A stretch of 64,000 nt of DNA from assembly GCA_035695065.1 (NCBI GenBank), contig DASSEW010000003.1, positions 11,033 to 75,032 on the forward strand, written 5' to 3'. The position numbers and the translations under genes were made by a program. This document shows, piece after piece, positions 8,507 to 18,100 of this stretch (its first letter is position 1; each line of letters starts with the position of its first letter). The DNA comes from 66-474 sp035695065 (GTDB lineage: Bacteria; Pseudomonadota; Gammaproteobacteria; Xanthomonadales; Rhodanobacteraceae). The notes below the pieces were generated by a model. It made no database searches. It was not told where the DNA came from and saw only the letters and a list, made by a program, of their open reading frames with translations.

Positions 8507-8866
8507 ATGCCTGTCGCAAGTGATGTTGTGATCTGGCACAACCCGCGCTGCTCCAAGTCGCGCGGCGCGCTGGAACTGCTGCACGAGCGCGGCATCGAGC
8601 CGACCGTCATTGATTACCGCGAGAATCCGCCCGATGGACGCGAGCTCTCCCGCGTGCTCGACCTGCTGCGGATGCAGCCGCGCGAGCTGATGCGCCGCGA
8701 CGAGTCCGAATACGCGCAACTGAAACTGGATGATCCATCGCTCACGCGCGAGCAGTTGATCGCGGCGATGGTCGCGCACCCGATCCTGATCCAGCGCCCG
8801 ATCGTGATCGCCAACGGCAAGGCCGCGATTGGCCGGCCACCGGAAGCGGTGCTCGCGATCCTGTGA
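8507..8866 (+). CDS. ArsC family glutaredoxin-linked reductase-like protein
   Basis: A protein of 119 residues with thioredoxin fold. IWHNPRCSKSRGALELL near the N-terminus places the catalytic Cys at residue 15 with the anion-binding loop, and PILIQRPIVIANGKAAIGRPPE is the conserved C-terminal block. This length and sequence fit the ArsC/YfgD branch. No arsR, arsB or other arsenic genes are nearby, so arsenate reduction is only one possibility. GGAG lies 7 bases before the start. Confidence 0.8.
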   Translation: MPVASDVVIWHNPRCSKSRGALELLHERGIEPTVIDYRENPPDGRELSRVLDLLRMQPRELMRRDESEYAQLKLDDPSLTREQLIAAMVAHPILIQRPIVIANGKAAIGRPPEAVLAIL

Positions 8867-8877
8867 GCCTGTGATCT

Positions 8878-8971
8878 CGTCATTCCGGCGAAAGCCGGAA
8901 TCCATTGTGCTCTTTGCGAGGGAATCAAGATGGATTCCGGATCGCCGCTAGCGCGGCGTCCGGAATGACGA
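8878..8971. repeat. paired REP-like palindromes, family A copy 1
   Basis: CATTCCGGCGAAAGCCGGAA (8881-8900) and, inverted, ATTCCGG...CCGGAATGACG (8934-8970) form a two-part inverted element between arsC and the convergent omega-amidase gene. Confidence 0.7.
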
Positions 8972-8987
8972 CAGATGTTGATAAGTT

Positions 8988-9779
8988 TCAGCCCAGCGTA
9001 AACGCGTCCGCATCCATCCACGCCGGAAACCGCTCGCGGTGCGCGATCAGGTCGGCACCGGACAGCGTGGTCGTGGTGACCAGTTCCTGGTCGCTGTCTT
9101 CCGACAGCGGCGCGCCGAGGAAATCCAGCACCGCGCTGCCACCGGAATATTCATGGCCGTTGCCGTCCACGCCGGCGCGGTTGACGCCCGCGCAGTAACT
9201 CAGGTTCTCGATCGCGCGTGCGCGCAGCAGCGTGCTCCATGCATATGCGCGCGGTGACGGCCAGTTGGCGACGTACACCAGCAGGTCGTAGTCGAACCCA
9301 TTCTGCGGATCGTGGCGGTTGCGCGAAAACACCGGGAAACGCAGGTCGTAGCAGACCAGCGGGCAGATCCTCCAGCCGCGCCATTCCACGACCAGCCGCT
9401 CGCGACCGGGCGCGTAGCGCTTGTGCTCGTCGGCGTAGCGGAACAGGTGGCGCTTGTCGTAATGCTTCACCTCCCCGTCCGGCGTCACGAATAGCAGGCG
9501 ATTGAAGACATCATTGTCTACGCGCAACTGCACGCTTCCGGTGATCGCCGCGTCCAGTGCCTTCGATTGCTCGCGCAGCCAGGCCACGGTCGGGCCGTCC
9601 ATGGTTTCCGCGTGTGCGATCGCCTCGTTGGAAAAACCGCTGGTGAAGGTTTCCGGCAGCACGATCAGGTCGGTGCGGCCGTGCAGCGGCGCGATCAGCG
9701 AACCGTAGTGCTCGCGGTTGCCGGCCGGATCATGCCAGCGGGTATTGCCTTGCACCAACGAGATATTCAAAGGTTGCAT
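8988..9779 (-). CDS. nitrilase-superfamily omega-amidase
   Basis: A protein of 263 residues starting at ATG 9779. The nitrilase triad is visible: E43 (VLPETF), K109 (YDKRHLF) and C143 (PLVCYDLRFP). The WxxxLLRARAIEN segment and the GHEYSGGSAVLDFLG block match the YafV/Nit2 branch, which hydrolyses alpha-ketoglutaramate and related omega-amides. The next gene in the same direction is a YbdL-type aminotransferase that could use glutamine as amino donor and make exactly that product, so the two probably act together in 2-oxo acid transamination such as methionine salvage. Substrate assignment is inferred. Confidence 0.85.
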   Translation of the reverse strand: MQPLNISLVQGNTRWHDPAGNREHYGSLIAPLHGRTDLIVLPETFTSGFSNEAIAHAETMDGPTVAWLREQSKALDAAITGSVQLRVDNDVFNRLLFVTPDGEVKHYDKRHLFRYADEHKRYAPGRERLVVEWRGWRICPLVCYDLRFPVFSRNRHDPQNGFDYDLLVYVANWPSPRAYAWSTLLRARAIENLSYCAGVNRAGVDGNGHEYSGGSAVLDFLGAPLSEDSDQELVTTTTLSGADLIAHRERFPAWMDADAFTLG

Positions 9780-9790
9780 GGGAGCGCCAT

Positions 9791-9843
9791 TCGTAGGGCG
9801 GGCACCGCCCGCCTGCATCCAGAGCGGACACTGTCCGCCCTAC
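9791..9843. repeat. REP-like element, family B copy 1
   Basis: GTAGGGCGGGCACCGCCCGCC followed by an inverted GGACACTGTCC...GCCCTAC. It fills most of the gap between the omega-amidase and aminotransferase genes. Confidence 0.75.
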
Positions 9844-9849
9844 TTGCGG

Positions 9850-10995
9850 CTATAGCTTGCATAGACGTTCCGCCGCCGCGACCAGCGTTTCATCATTCTT
9901 GGCGAAGCAAAACCGCACCAGCCTGGCATCCGGCGCGGCATCGTAGAATGCCGACACTGGGATCGCCGCCACGCCCGCCTCGCGCACCAGCCATTCGCAG
10001 AAATTCAAATCGTCGGTGTCGCGGATCGCCGAATAGTCGGCGAGCTGGAAATAACTTCCCGCCACGTGCGGCAACTTGAAGCGCGAGCCCGCCAGCAATT
10101 CGCGGAAGCGGTCGCGCTTGGCCTGGTAGAACGGCGAGAGGTCCGCCACGTGCTGTGGATCGTTCTCCATCACGTCAGCGAACGCCCATTGCGCGGGCTG
10201 GAACGTGCAGAAGGTCAGGTACTGGTGCACCTTGCGGAACTCGGCGGTGAGCAGCTTCGGCGCCACGCAGTAGCCGACCTTCCAGCCGGTGCAATGCCAG
10301 GTCTTGCCGAACGAACTGATCACCATGCTGCGCTCGGCCAGCTCCGGCTTCCGCAGCACGCTCATGTGTTGCGCGCCGTCGTAGACGATGTGCTCGTAGA
10401 CTTCGTCGGAGAGCACCAGCAGCCAGTGTTGCGTCACGATTTCGGCCAGCGCGTCCAGGTCCGATTGCGCGAAAATCGCGCCGGAAGGATTGTGCGGCGA
10501 ATTGACCATGATCAGCCGCGTCTTTGGCGTAACCGCATCGCGCACGCGCTGCCAGTCCACGCTGAAATCGGGCAGCCGCAACGGCACGTGCACCGCCTGC
10601 CCGCCGGCCAGTTCGATCGCCGGCTCGTAGCAGTCGTAGCACGGATCCAGCACGATCACCTCGTCGCCCGCATGCACCGTCGCCGCGATCGCGGCGAAGA
10701 TCGCCTCGGTCGCACCAGAGGTGACGGTCACTTCGGTATCGGCGCTGACGCGGCGGCCGTAATAGCGCTCGGTCGCCAGCGCGATCTGCTCGCGCAATTT
10801 CGCGATGCCGCTCATGGGCGCGTACTGGTTGCGACCTTCGTTCATTGCGCGCACCAGCGCATCGCGCAGGTTCTGCGGCGGCTCGAAATCGGGGAAGCCC
10901 TGCCCAAGGTTCACCGCCTTGTGTTCCAGCGCAAGCTGGCTCATCACGGTGAAAATGGTCGTTCCCACTTTCGGCAATTTCGTTTCAATTTGCAT
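9850..10995 (-). CDS. class I aminotransferase, methionine/aromatic type (YbdL-like)
   Basis: A protein of 381 residues starting at ATG 10995 (MQIETKLPKVGTTIF). It is a fold-type I PLP enzyme: NLGQGFPDFEPP near the N-terminus, VNSPHNPSGAIF for substrate/PLP binding, DEVYEHIVYD, and SSFGKTWHCTGWKVGY with the PLP lysine at about residue 235. The order and the HNPSG block resemble YbdL/kynurenine-glutamine transaminases. Reaction: transfer of the amino group from methionine, aromatic amino acids or glutamine to 2-oxo acids. It lies 70 bases upstream of the omega-amidase gene, same strand. Confidence 0.87.
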   Translation of the reverse strand: MQIETKLPKVGTTIFTVMSQLALEHKAVNLGQGFPDFEPPQNLRDALVRAMNEGRNQYAPMSGIAKLREQIALATERYYGRRVSADTEVTVTSGATEAIFAAIAATVHAGDEVIVLDPCYDCYEPAIELAGGQAVHVPLRLPDFSVDWQRVRDAVTPKTRLIMVNSPHNPSGAIFAQSDLDALAEIVTQHWLLVLSDEVYEHIVYDGAQHMSVLRKPELAERSMVISSFGKTWHCTGWKVGYCVAPKLLTAEFRKVHQYLTFCTFQPAQWAFADVMENDPQHVADLSPFYQAKRDRFRELLAGSRFKLPHVAGSYFQLADYSAIRDTDDLNFCEWLVREAGVAAIPVSAFYDAAPDARLVRFCFAKNDETLVAAAERLCKL

Positions 10996-11039
10996 GCGCG
11001 ATTCCGGCTGCAAAAAATCGCAACGATGGTAGCACGCGG

Positions 11040-11978
11040 TCAGCGCCTCTCCGCCGTTCCGGCAGGATGCTCGAACGCTTCCACCAGGAAATCCACCAGC
11101 GCGCGCACCGCGGGCAGCATGCCGCGCCGGCTGGGATAGACGATGTGCAGGATGCCTTGCGGCAGGCCCCATTCCGGCAGCACCTGCCGGAGTCGTCCGC
11201 TGCGCAATTCCTCCACGCACGCACTCTCGGGCAACCATGCGATGCCGCTGCCGGCGAGCGCGGCTTCGATCAGCACGCGGAACTCGCCGCAGACCAGCCG
11301 CGGTTTCACCGTGACACGTTGCGCGGCGCAGTTGCGATCGAACAATTCCCAGGCCTGGTCGCCCTCCTGTTCGAACATGCTCAGCACCGGCAACGCCGAC
11401 AGGTCCTCCGGCGTTTTGGGTTCACCGTGTTGGGCCAGGAACTGCGGGCTCGCGACCAGCACGACGCGGTTGGCACCGAAGCTGCGCGCCACCAGTTGCG
11501 CATCGGTGTCCAGTTTGTCGCGCACGCGCACCGCCACGTCGAAGCCTTCCGCAATCACGTCCACGCGGCGGTTGCTGGCGAGCAGGTTCAGCCGCACGCG
11601 CGGATGGCGTTCCAGGAATTTCGGCAGCAGCGGTGCCAGCAGGCTTTGCGCGAGCGAGACCGGGCAACTCATCCGGACCACGCCGCAGGGTTCGCCGCGC
11701 ATGCTTTCCAGATCTTCGAACGCCGCGCGCGCCTCGCCGACCATGCTCTCGACATGGCGATAGAAACGCTCGCCCGCTTCGGTGACCGCGAAGCGCCGCG
11801 AGGTGCGCTGCAGCAGCCGCACGCCGAGGCGTTCCTCAAGTTGCGAGACGCGCTTGCTCAGCCGCGACTTCGGCATGTTCAGCGCACGGCCCGCGGCCGA
11901 AAAACCGCCGTGTTCGACCACCGCGGCGAACAGGTACAGGTCGTTGAGATCCGGCACGGATTGGGGAGTCGAGGCCAC
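11040..11978 (-). CDS. LysR family transcriptional regulator
   Basis: A protein of 312 residues with an N-terminal winged HTH (LYLFAAVVEHGGFSAAGRAL, then SRLSKRVSQLEERLGVRLLQRT) at about 12-71 and a periplasmic-binding-like effector domain after it (GVVRMSCPVSLAQSLLAPLL onwards). It is divergent from azoR with 108 bases between the starts, the standard arrangement for a LysR regulator of its neighbour; homologues beside azoreductase or quinone reductase genes are common. The effector is unknown. Confidence 0.88.
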   Translation of the reverse strand: MASTPQSVPDLNDLYLFAAVVEHGGFSAAGRALNMPKSRLSKRVSQLEERLGVRLLQRTSRRFAVTEAGERFYRHVESMVGEARAAFEDLESMRGEPCGVVRMSCPVSLAQSLLAPLLPKFLERHPRVRLNLLASNRRVDVIAEGFDVAVRVRDKLDTDAQLVARSFGANRVVLVASPQFLAQHGEPKTPEDLSALPVLSMFEQEGDQAWELFDRNCAAQRVTVKPRLVCGEFRVLIEAALAGSGIAWLPESACVEELRSGRLRQVLPEWGLPQGILHIVYPSRRGMLPAVRALVDFLVEAFEHPAGTAERR

Positions 11979-12086
11979 GGCGTTCTCCGCGGTGAACGAT
12001 GCGTTCGAGCCGCGCCATCTTATCGAAACGCGGGCGTGTTCCTATCTTTGGATGCAGCCGATCAAGGCTTGTTGCAAGGAACTGCC

Positions 12087-12668
12087 ATGAACCTGCTGCA
12101 CATCGATTCCAGCGTGCTGGGCGAGAACTCCGCTTCACGGCGCTTGAGCGCCGCCCTCGTCGCGCGCCTGCGCGCCGAACATCCCGGCTCGCACGTGAGC
12201 TACCGCGATCTCGCCGCGCAAAGCCTGCCGCACTTCACGCCGATGCTGGCCGAGAGCGATCCGTGCGCGCGCCGCAACGCCGAGGTCCTGGACGAATTCC
12301 TCGCTGCCGACGTCGTGGTGATCGGCGCGCCGATGTACAACTTCACCATCCCGAGCCAGTTGAAAGCGTGGGTGGATCGCATCCTGGTCGCCGGCAGGAC
12401 GTTCCGCTACGGCGCGAACGGACCCGAAGGCCTCGCCGGCGGCAAGCGCGTGATCATCGCCTCCGCACGCGGCGGCATTTACAGCGAAGGCGCGGCAATG
12501 GCCGTGGACTTTCAGGAGAACTATCTCCGCCACATCTTCGGCTTCATCGGCATTACGAATGTGGAATTCGTGCGCGCCGAAGGCCTGAACCTCGGCGCCG
12601 AACAGCGCGAGACATCTCTGCGGCGTGCGCATGAGTTGATCGAAGCCGGGTTGGCCGAAGCTGCCTAG
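12087..12668 (+). CDS. azoR: FMN-dependent NADH-azoreductase
   Basis: A protein of 193 residues with flavodoxin-like fold. The N-terminus LLHIDSSVLGENSASRRL binds FMN phosphate, PMYNFTIPSQLKAWVDRI lies over the isoalloxazine and SARGGIYSEG is the second flavin loop, all AzoR signatures. It reduces quinones and azo compounds with NADH and protects against electrophile stress. AAGGA lies 6 bases before ATG 12087. Probably controlled by the divergent LysR gene. It converges on pbpC with a 6-base gap. Confidence 0.92.
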   Translation: MNLLHIDSSVLGENSASRRLSAALVARLRAEHPGSHVSYRDLAAQSLPHFTPMLAESDPCARRNAEVLDEFLAADVVVIGAPMYNFTIPSQLKAWVDRILVAGRTFRYGANGPEGLAGGKRVIIASARGGIYSEGAAMAVDFQENYLRHIFGFIGITNVEFVRAEGLNLGAEQRETSLRRAHELIEAGLAEAA

Positions 12669-12674
12669 GCGACA

Positions 12675-15038
12675 TCAGCTGCCCGGCGCAGCGAGTACCG
12701 AGAAGTCCACGCTGTCCCAGCCGCCATCGCTCGCGAGCGCCGTGAGCGCGTGGCGACCGGGTCGGTCCAGCGTGAGCGTCACCGGGTGGTCGGAATCGCT
12801 GCGTGCCTGCAGGCGTCCGTCCAGCAGCCATTGCACCGGGCCTTGCGCGCCGAGCGCACGCAAGGTGACGCGCAGCGGCTTGTCGGAATTGGGTGCGCGA
12901 CGCAATACCGCGTCGTCGTTGAGCCCTGTGATGCGCAACACGCTCGCGCGCTCGAGCGCGTCCGGCGCGCAACCGGGCGCGAGCGGCGGCAACCCTTCCC
13001 GCTCGCGATCGTCCACGCTCAACCACGGCGTCAGCAATGCCGGCCAGCGCGCGACCACGACCGGATGTTCGCCCGCGCCGTGGCATGCGCCACTCAATCG
13101 CCTGCCCTTGGCATCCACGCGCAACACCAGCTTGCCGGAAATCCATGCACCCGGATCGCGCTCGGCGAACGTGGGCGGCAGCGCATCGTTCAACACCCAG
13201 GCATGGCGGCGCTGGCGGCACAGTGCGGGATCGGTCGCCACCGCCGCGCCACCCAGCGGCCAGCAGATGTCTTCCGCGCGCACGCTCGCCGGTTTCGGCG
13301 CGTGCACGCCGCCGCGCAACGGCAGCATGTCCGCGAACTGGAACAGCAGCGGCAAGGCAGTCACCGCGCCATACTGACCGGGTGATGGCGTGCCGTCCGG
13401 ACGTCCGACCCAGACGCCGATGGTCCAGCGATCGTTGACGCCGATCGCCCACGCGTCGCGATAGCCGTAGCTGGTGCCTGTCTTCCACGCGAGTCCCGCG
13501 TGGTCGGTGGTGCCCGCGATCGGCGCGCCCTCCACGTCGGCCGGATTGGTCGAAAGGATGTCGCGCACGATCCACGCCGCGCCCGGCGACATCAGGCGTC
13601 GCCGCCGCATCGGCTGATCCGGCGTGTAGCGCGGCCCGCCCGCGACGCCGGCATTGGCGAACGCGCTGTAAGCGCCGACCAGGTCGTCCAGCCGCGCAGC
13701 CGCGCCGCCCAGGATGATCGAAAGATTCGGCTTCGCTCCGTCCGGCAGTTGCAGGTCCACGCCGCCGTTGGCGAGCCGCGCGACGAAGCGTGCGGGGCCG
13801 ACGCGATCCAGCACGTCCACCGCCGGCACGTTGAGCGAACGCTGCAGCGCTTCGGCCACGCTCACCGGCCCGGTGAACGCCGCGTCGAAATCGCCGGGCC
13901 GGTAACCGCCGAAATCCTGCGGCGCGTCCACCAGCAGGCTTTGCGAAGTAATCAAACCATCATCGAGCGCAAGCCCGTAAAGGAACGGCTTCAGCGTGGA
14001 ACCGGGCGAGCGCGGCGCGCGCACCATGTCCACGTGGCCGGCGCGATCGGGATCGGCGAACTCGCCGGTGCCGATGTAGATGCGCGTGGCGAGCGTGGAA
14101 TTCTCGATCGCCAGAACCGCGATCGAACTGCGCGGCGGCAGTCGTGCGAGGTACGCCTCGACGCGATCCTCGCCCGCGCGTTGCATGGGCGCATCGATGG
14201 TGGTGAGAATACGCCGTTCCTTCGGATACGCATCGTGCAGGCGCTGCGCGAACAATGCCGCCGTGAGCGGCGCGCGCAGCGAGCGCGCCACCACCGGCTC
14301 GATCATCGCGGCTTTGACCTGCGTCGCCGTCCACGCGTGTCGGTCGCGCATGCGCCGCAGCACCTTGTCGCGTGCGGCGCGCGCGAGATCCGGATGCCGG
14401 TCCGGACGCAGGCGGCTCGGCGACTGCGGCAGCACCGCGAGCAGCGCCGCCTCGGCGTGCGAGAGATGCGCGGAGCTCTTGCCGAGGTACGCCCACGAAG
14501 CCGCCTCCACACCTTCGATGTTGCCGCCGAACGGCGCGCGGTTGAGATAGAGATCCAGGATCTGCGACTTGGAGAGGTGCGCTTCCAGTTGCAGCGCGCG
14601 CAGGATCTGCACGAACTTGCCACCGGCCGTGTGCGGGATCGGCTCGATGATGCGCGCGACCTGCATCGTCAGCGTCGAGCCGCCGGAAACGATGTGCCCG
14701 TGCAGCAAACCACCCAGTGCACCGCGCGCCAGCGCGTACGGGTTCACGCCGGGATGTTTCCAGAACCAGCGATCCTCGTACGTGAGCAGCGCCTGCAGGT
14801 ACAGCGGCGAGACCTGTTTTACCGTGACGGGGTAACGCCACACGCCGTCGCGGTCGGCAAAGGCGCGCAGCGGCGTGCCGTCGCGCGCCAGCACCACCGT
14901 GCTGCCGCCGTCGGGCTTCGGCAGCGGAAGCGGAAACAGGCGGTCGAGGATGAAGGCGCACCCCAGCAGCAGCGCCAGGCATATCGCCGCGCCGTAGAAC
15001 CATCGCCTGAGGCGTTTTCGGGAGGCCCGTGCGCTCAT
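12675..15038 (-). CDS. pbpC: penicillin-binding protein 1C
   Basis: A protein of 787 residues, bifunctional class A PBP. One N-terminal transmembrane helix, the glycosyltransferase block EDRWFWKHPGVNP at about residue 88 and GGSTLTMQVARI at about 117, transpeptidase motifs SPGSTLKP (SxxK, about 344), SLN (QRSLNVPAV) and KTG (WKTGTSYGYRD, about 519), then a C-terminal BiPBP domain (about 680-787). It is thought to act in peptidoglycan repair. The upstream gene encodes an alpha-2-macroglobulin lipoprotein, the same pairing as yfhM-pbpC of E. coli. Confidence 0.93.
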   Translation of the reverse strand: MSARASRKRLRRWFYGAAICLALLLGCAFILDRLFPLPLPKPDGGSTVVLARDGTPLRAFADRDGVWRYPVTVKQVSPLYLQALLTYEDRWFWKHPGVNPYALARGALGGLLHGHIVSGGSTLTMQVARIIEPIPHTAGGKFVQILRALQLEAHLSKSQILDLYLNRAPFGGNIEGVEAASWAYLGKSSAHLSHAEAALLAVLPQSPSRLRPDRHPDLARAARDKVLRRMRDRHAWTATQVKAAMIEPVVARSLRAPLTAALFAQRLHDAYPKERRILTTIDAPMQRAGEDRVEAYLARLPPRSSIAVLAIENSTLATRIYIGTGEFADPDRAGHVDMVRAPRSPGSTLKPFLYGLALDDGLITSQSLLVDAPQDFGGYRPGDFDAAFTGPVSVAEALQRSLNVPAVDVLDRVGPARFVARLANGGVDLQLPDGAKPNLSIILGGAAARLDDLVGAYSAFANAGVAGGPRYTPDQPMRRRRLMSPGAAWIVRDILSTNPADVEGAPIAGTTDHAGLAWKTGTSYGYRDAWAIGVNDRWTIGVWVGRPDGTPSPGQYGAVTALPLLFQFADMLPLRGGVHAPKPASVRAEDICWPLGGAAVATDPALCRQRRHAWVLNDALPPTFAERDPGAWISGKLVLRVDAKGRRLSGACHGAGEHPVVVARWPALLTPWLSVDDREREGLPPLAPGCAPDALERASVLRITGLNDDAVLRRAPNSDKPLRVTLRALGAQGPVQWLLDGRLQARSDSDHPVTLTLDRPGRHALTALASDGGWDSVDFSVLAAPGS

Positions 15039-15060
15039 TTGGAAAGAGACCCGATAAGAC

Positions 15061-15165
15061 CCTTCGACTCCGGCCTTCGGCCTACGCTCAGGGTGAACGG
15101 CATTTTTTATACCGTTCGCGCTGAGCGTAGCTCGCGACAGCGAGCGGAGTCGAAGCGCACTTTGT
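15061..15165. repeat. inverted dispersed repeats, family C copy 1
   Basis: CTTCGACTCCGGCC...GGCCTACGCTCAGGGTGAACGG is followed by an inverted partner CCGTTCGCGCTGAGCGTAGC...GCGGAGTCGAAG. An AT-rich core (CATTTTTTATA) separates them. It fills the space between the A2M stop and pbpC, and its halves could pair into a long stem. The same family is at 38963-39060. Confidence 0.7.
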
Positions 15166-15177
15166 GCAGACGCTGAT

Positions 15178-18100
15178 TCAAGGCTCCACCACCGTCACCT
15201 TCGCCGGCACTGCCTTGCCGATGCCGCGCAATGCGGGCCGATACATGTCCTCGACCAGCGGCGGCGGCACGATGTAATGGCCCGGCGTCACCGCGCGCAC
15301 CAGGTAGAACAGGTGCGAGGCATCGCCGCGGCGCAGGTGCAACGCGGCGGCATAACGGTCGTCGCGATATTCCTCGTGCACGATGTCGGCGGCGTTGGTG
15401 TGCTGGTCCATCTCGATGCCGTCCACCACCACGCCTTCCCACATCTGCGCGCCGCTCAAGTTCAGGTTTTCGACTTCCAGGCCACCGGGCAGCAGGTCGG
15501 TGACCAGCGCGTCCGGCATGTCGTCCTTCGCCTCGATCGTAAGCTCGGCGATCAGCGTGTCGCCTTCCTTCAGCGTGTCGCCATCCCAGGGCTTGCCGTC
15601 GGTGGTGAAGTACGCGCGGCGCACGTCCACCGCGCTCACATCAGGTTGCGGCGCCTTCTGCGGAATGCCGGCGACATCCAATGATGCGAACACGGTGGCG
15701 CTGCCGCTCGGCTGCACGCTGACGCCACCCTGCAGTTCGGCAAGGCTCAGTTCGCGCGTCCACATGTGCAGGCCGGTCGGCACGGCATCGCTCTTGCCGC
15801 CGATCTTCAGCGTCGCCGCGAGCGGCGCGTCGTCGCCCGCGCCGAACGCACGCGCTACCTGCGCGATCGCGTTCTGTTCCTGGGTGCTGAGATACGACCA
15901 CGACCAGTGGTAGTACGGGATCTCCTGGTGCGCCGAATGCTCGCGCACGGTGGCATTGCGCGCCCAGTCGATCAGCTTGGCGTCGTACTCGGGCTTGTTC
16001 ATGCCATAGCGATGCGTCAGCGCCACCATCAGCGCTAGGTCGCGCAGGTCGGAACCGTAATCGCCCACGTACCACGGCCGTTCCTTGTTCCAGGCGAAGG
16101 CTTCGGCGATCGCCTTCTGCGCACGGTCGTTGTCGCCCATCAGTTTCAGTGCAATGCCGAGATGCACCAGCGGCAGCGGCGCGACCAGCTTGCCGCGATC
16201 GTTGTCGAAGATCGCGCGCAACGTGCCGAGCGGCGCGCGATTCACCCGCGCCAGCACGAAGCCCGAGTAGGCCTCGTCCGCGATGCGCATGTGGTCGTGG
16301 TGCTCGTAGCTGAAGTACGGATGGCCGCCGCTGAGCAAGTCGTCGTTCAACCGCTGCAACGCTTTCTGCAGGACATCCTGCGGCACCGCGAAGCCCTCAT
16401 CGCGCGCATCGAGCATGAAGTCCACCACGTACGGCGTGGTGAACGTCTCGATCGGGCTGGTGCCGCCCCAGAAACTGAAGTGTCCGTTGCTGGCCTGGAA
16501 GGAGGCGATGCGCGACAGCGCCGACTCCACCGCGGCGCGACGCGCGGCTTCCGTCGTGCTGATGCCCAGCGCCTTCGCCGTCGCCGGATCGAGGATCAGC
16601 GCGGCGTAACCCTTGCTGGTGGTCTGCTCGATGCAGCCGTACGGATAATCGAGCAGACCGCGCAATGCCGCGTTGTACGGCAGCGGCGGCAAGGTGCTGA
16701 GCGTGAGTTGCGCGCGCACCGTGGACGGGAACAGACCCGCCGCGGCATTCGTGTCCAGTTGCAGCGGCTTGCCGTTCTCGATCGCCATCGGCGTGCTGCG
16801 CTGTTGCTCAGGCCACGCCGGACGCACCGCGAGCTCGAAGTGGCGATCCACCGCGTAATCGTTCAGTTCCGCGTGGATGTCGAGCTTGGCGACCGCCGCG
16901 CCGGCTTGCGCGGTCACCGGCATCACCAGCGTGGTGCCCGCGCCATCCTTCAATGCCACCGAGCGCGTCGCATCGACAACACTGATCGGCCCGTCAGTTT
17001 TCACATTGATCTTCGCGGTGCCATCCTTGCCGGAAAGATTTTTCAGATCCAGGCTGATCTGCGCGGTATCGCCGGCCGCCATCACGCGCGGCGTGCTGGG
17101 TTCCACCACCAGCGGCGCACGCACGATGATCGAACCGTCGGCATTGCCGAACTTGTCCGCGCTCCATGCCAGCGCGCTCAACCGCAGCGAGCCGTTGAAA
17201 TCCGGCACGTCCACGCGCAGCGTCGCCCTGCCCTGTGCATCGAACGACACCGGTGCGGCAAACAGGTCTACGATCTTCACCTTCGGATTCAAGCGCGCCG
17301 CATGCGGCAGCGGCTTGGCACTCATGTCGCCGCCGTAGCGCAGCTTCGCTTCCGCGCCGTCCATCGCCTCGATGATGCGGCTGTAGAGGTCGTAGGCATC
17401 CACGCCGAGCGCGCGCTTGGCGAACATCCACGCCCACGCGTCCGGCACCGGGTAGTCGGTGATGTTGATCACGCCCTGGTCCACCGCCGACAGCGTGACG
17501 TATGCCTGCGTGCCGGCCAGGCCCTTCGCCTGCACCGTCACGTCCAGCGGATTGCCCGGTCGCATCATCGCCGGTGCCGACAGCGTCAGCGGGATGCGGC
17601 GGTCGTTGCGCTCCATCGCCACGTGCTCGATGCCCAGCGCACGCGCCGGCGTGGTGTGTTCGTCGGCCGCGCCGCCGCGGAACACCAGCGCGGACACATA
17701 TACGTCGTGGCGCTCCCAGTCCTTCGTGACCGGGATCTCGAAGGTGCTGCCGGTCTTTGCATCAATGTCCTTCAAGTACAGAAGATGATCGGATTCCACC
17801 AGCAGCACGCCGGGACCGTCGTGCGGCGGCGTCACCGTCACTTTCATGGTGTCGCCGGCGCGGTAGCGCGCCTTGTCCAGTTGCAGCTTGACCTTGTCGG
17901 GACGCGCTTCCTTGCCGAGGTTCTCGTCGTCCCAGCTCCAGCCCGCGAAGAACGGGAACACGGTGGTGAGTTTCGTCGCGGGGTCGTAGACCTCGATGCG
18001 GTAGCCGCCCCACTCGACCGGGAACTCCACGCGCACGCGGCCGCCGGCCGCCACGTCCACGTCCTTCTCTTCGATCAACTGCAACTGTTCATGCGCATCG

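Noticed and set aside
8507..8866. Arsenic resistance operon
   Set aside because: Only an ArsC-like protein is present; no arsR, arsB or acr3 is near.
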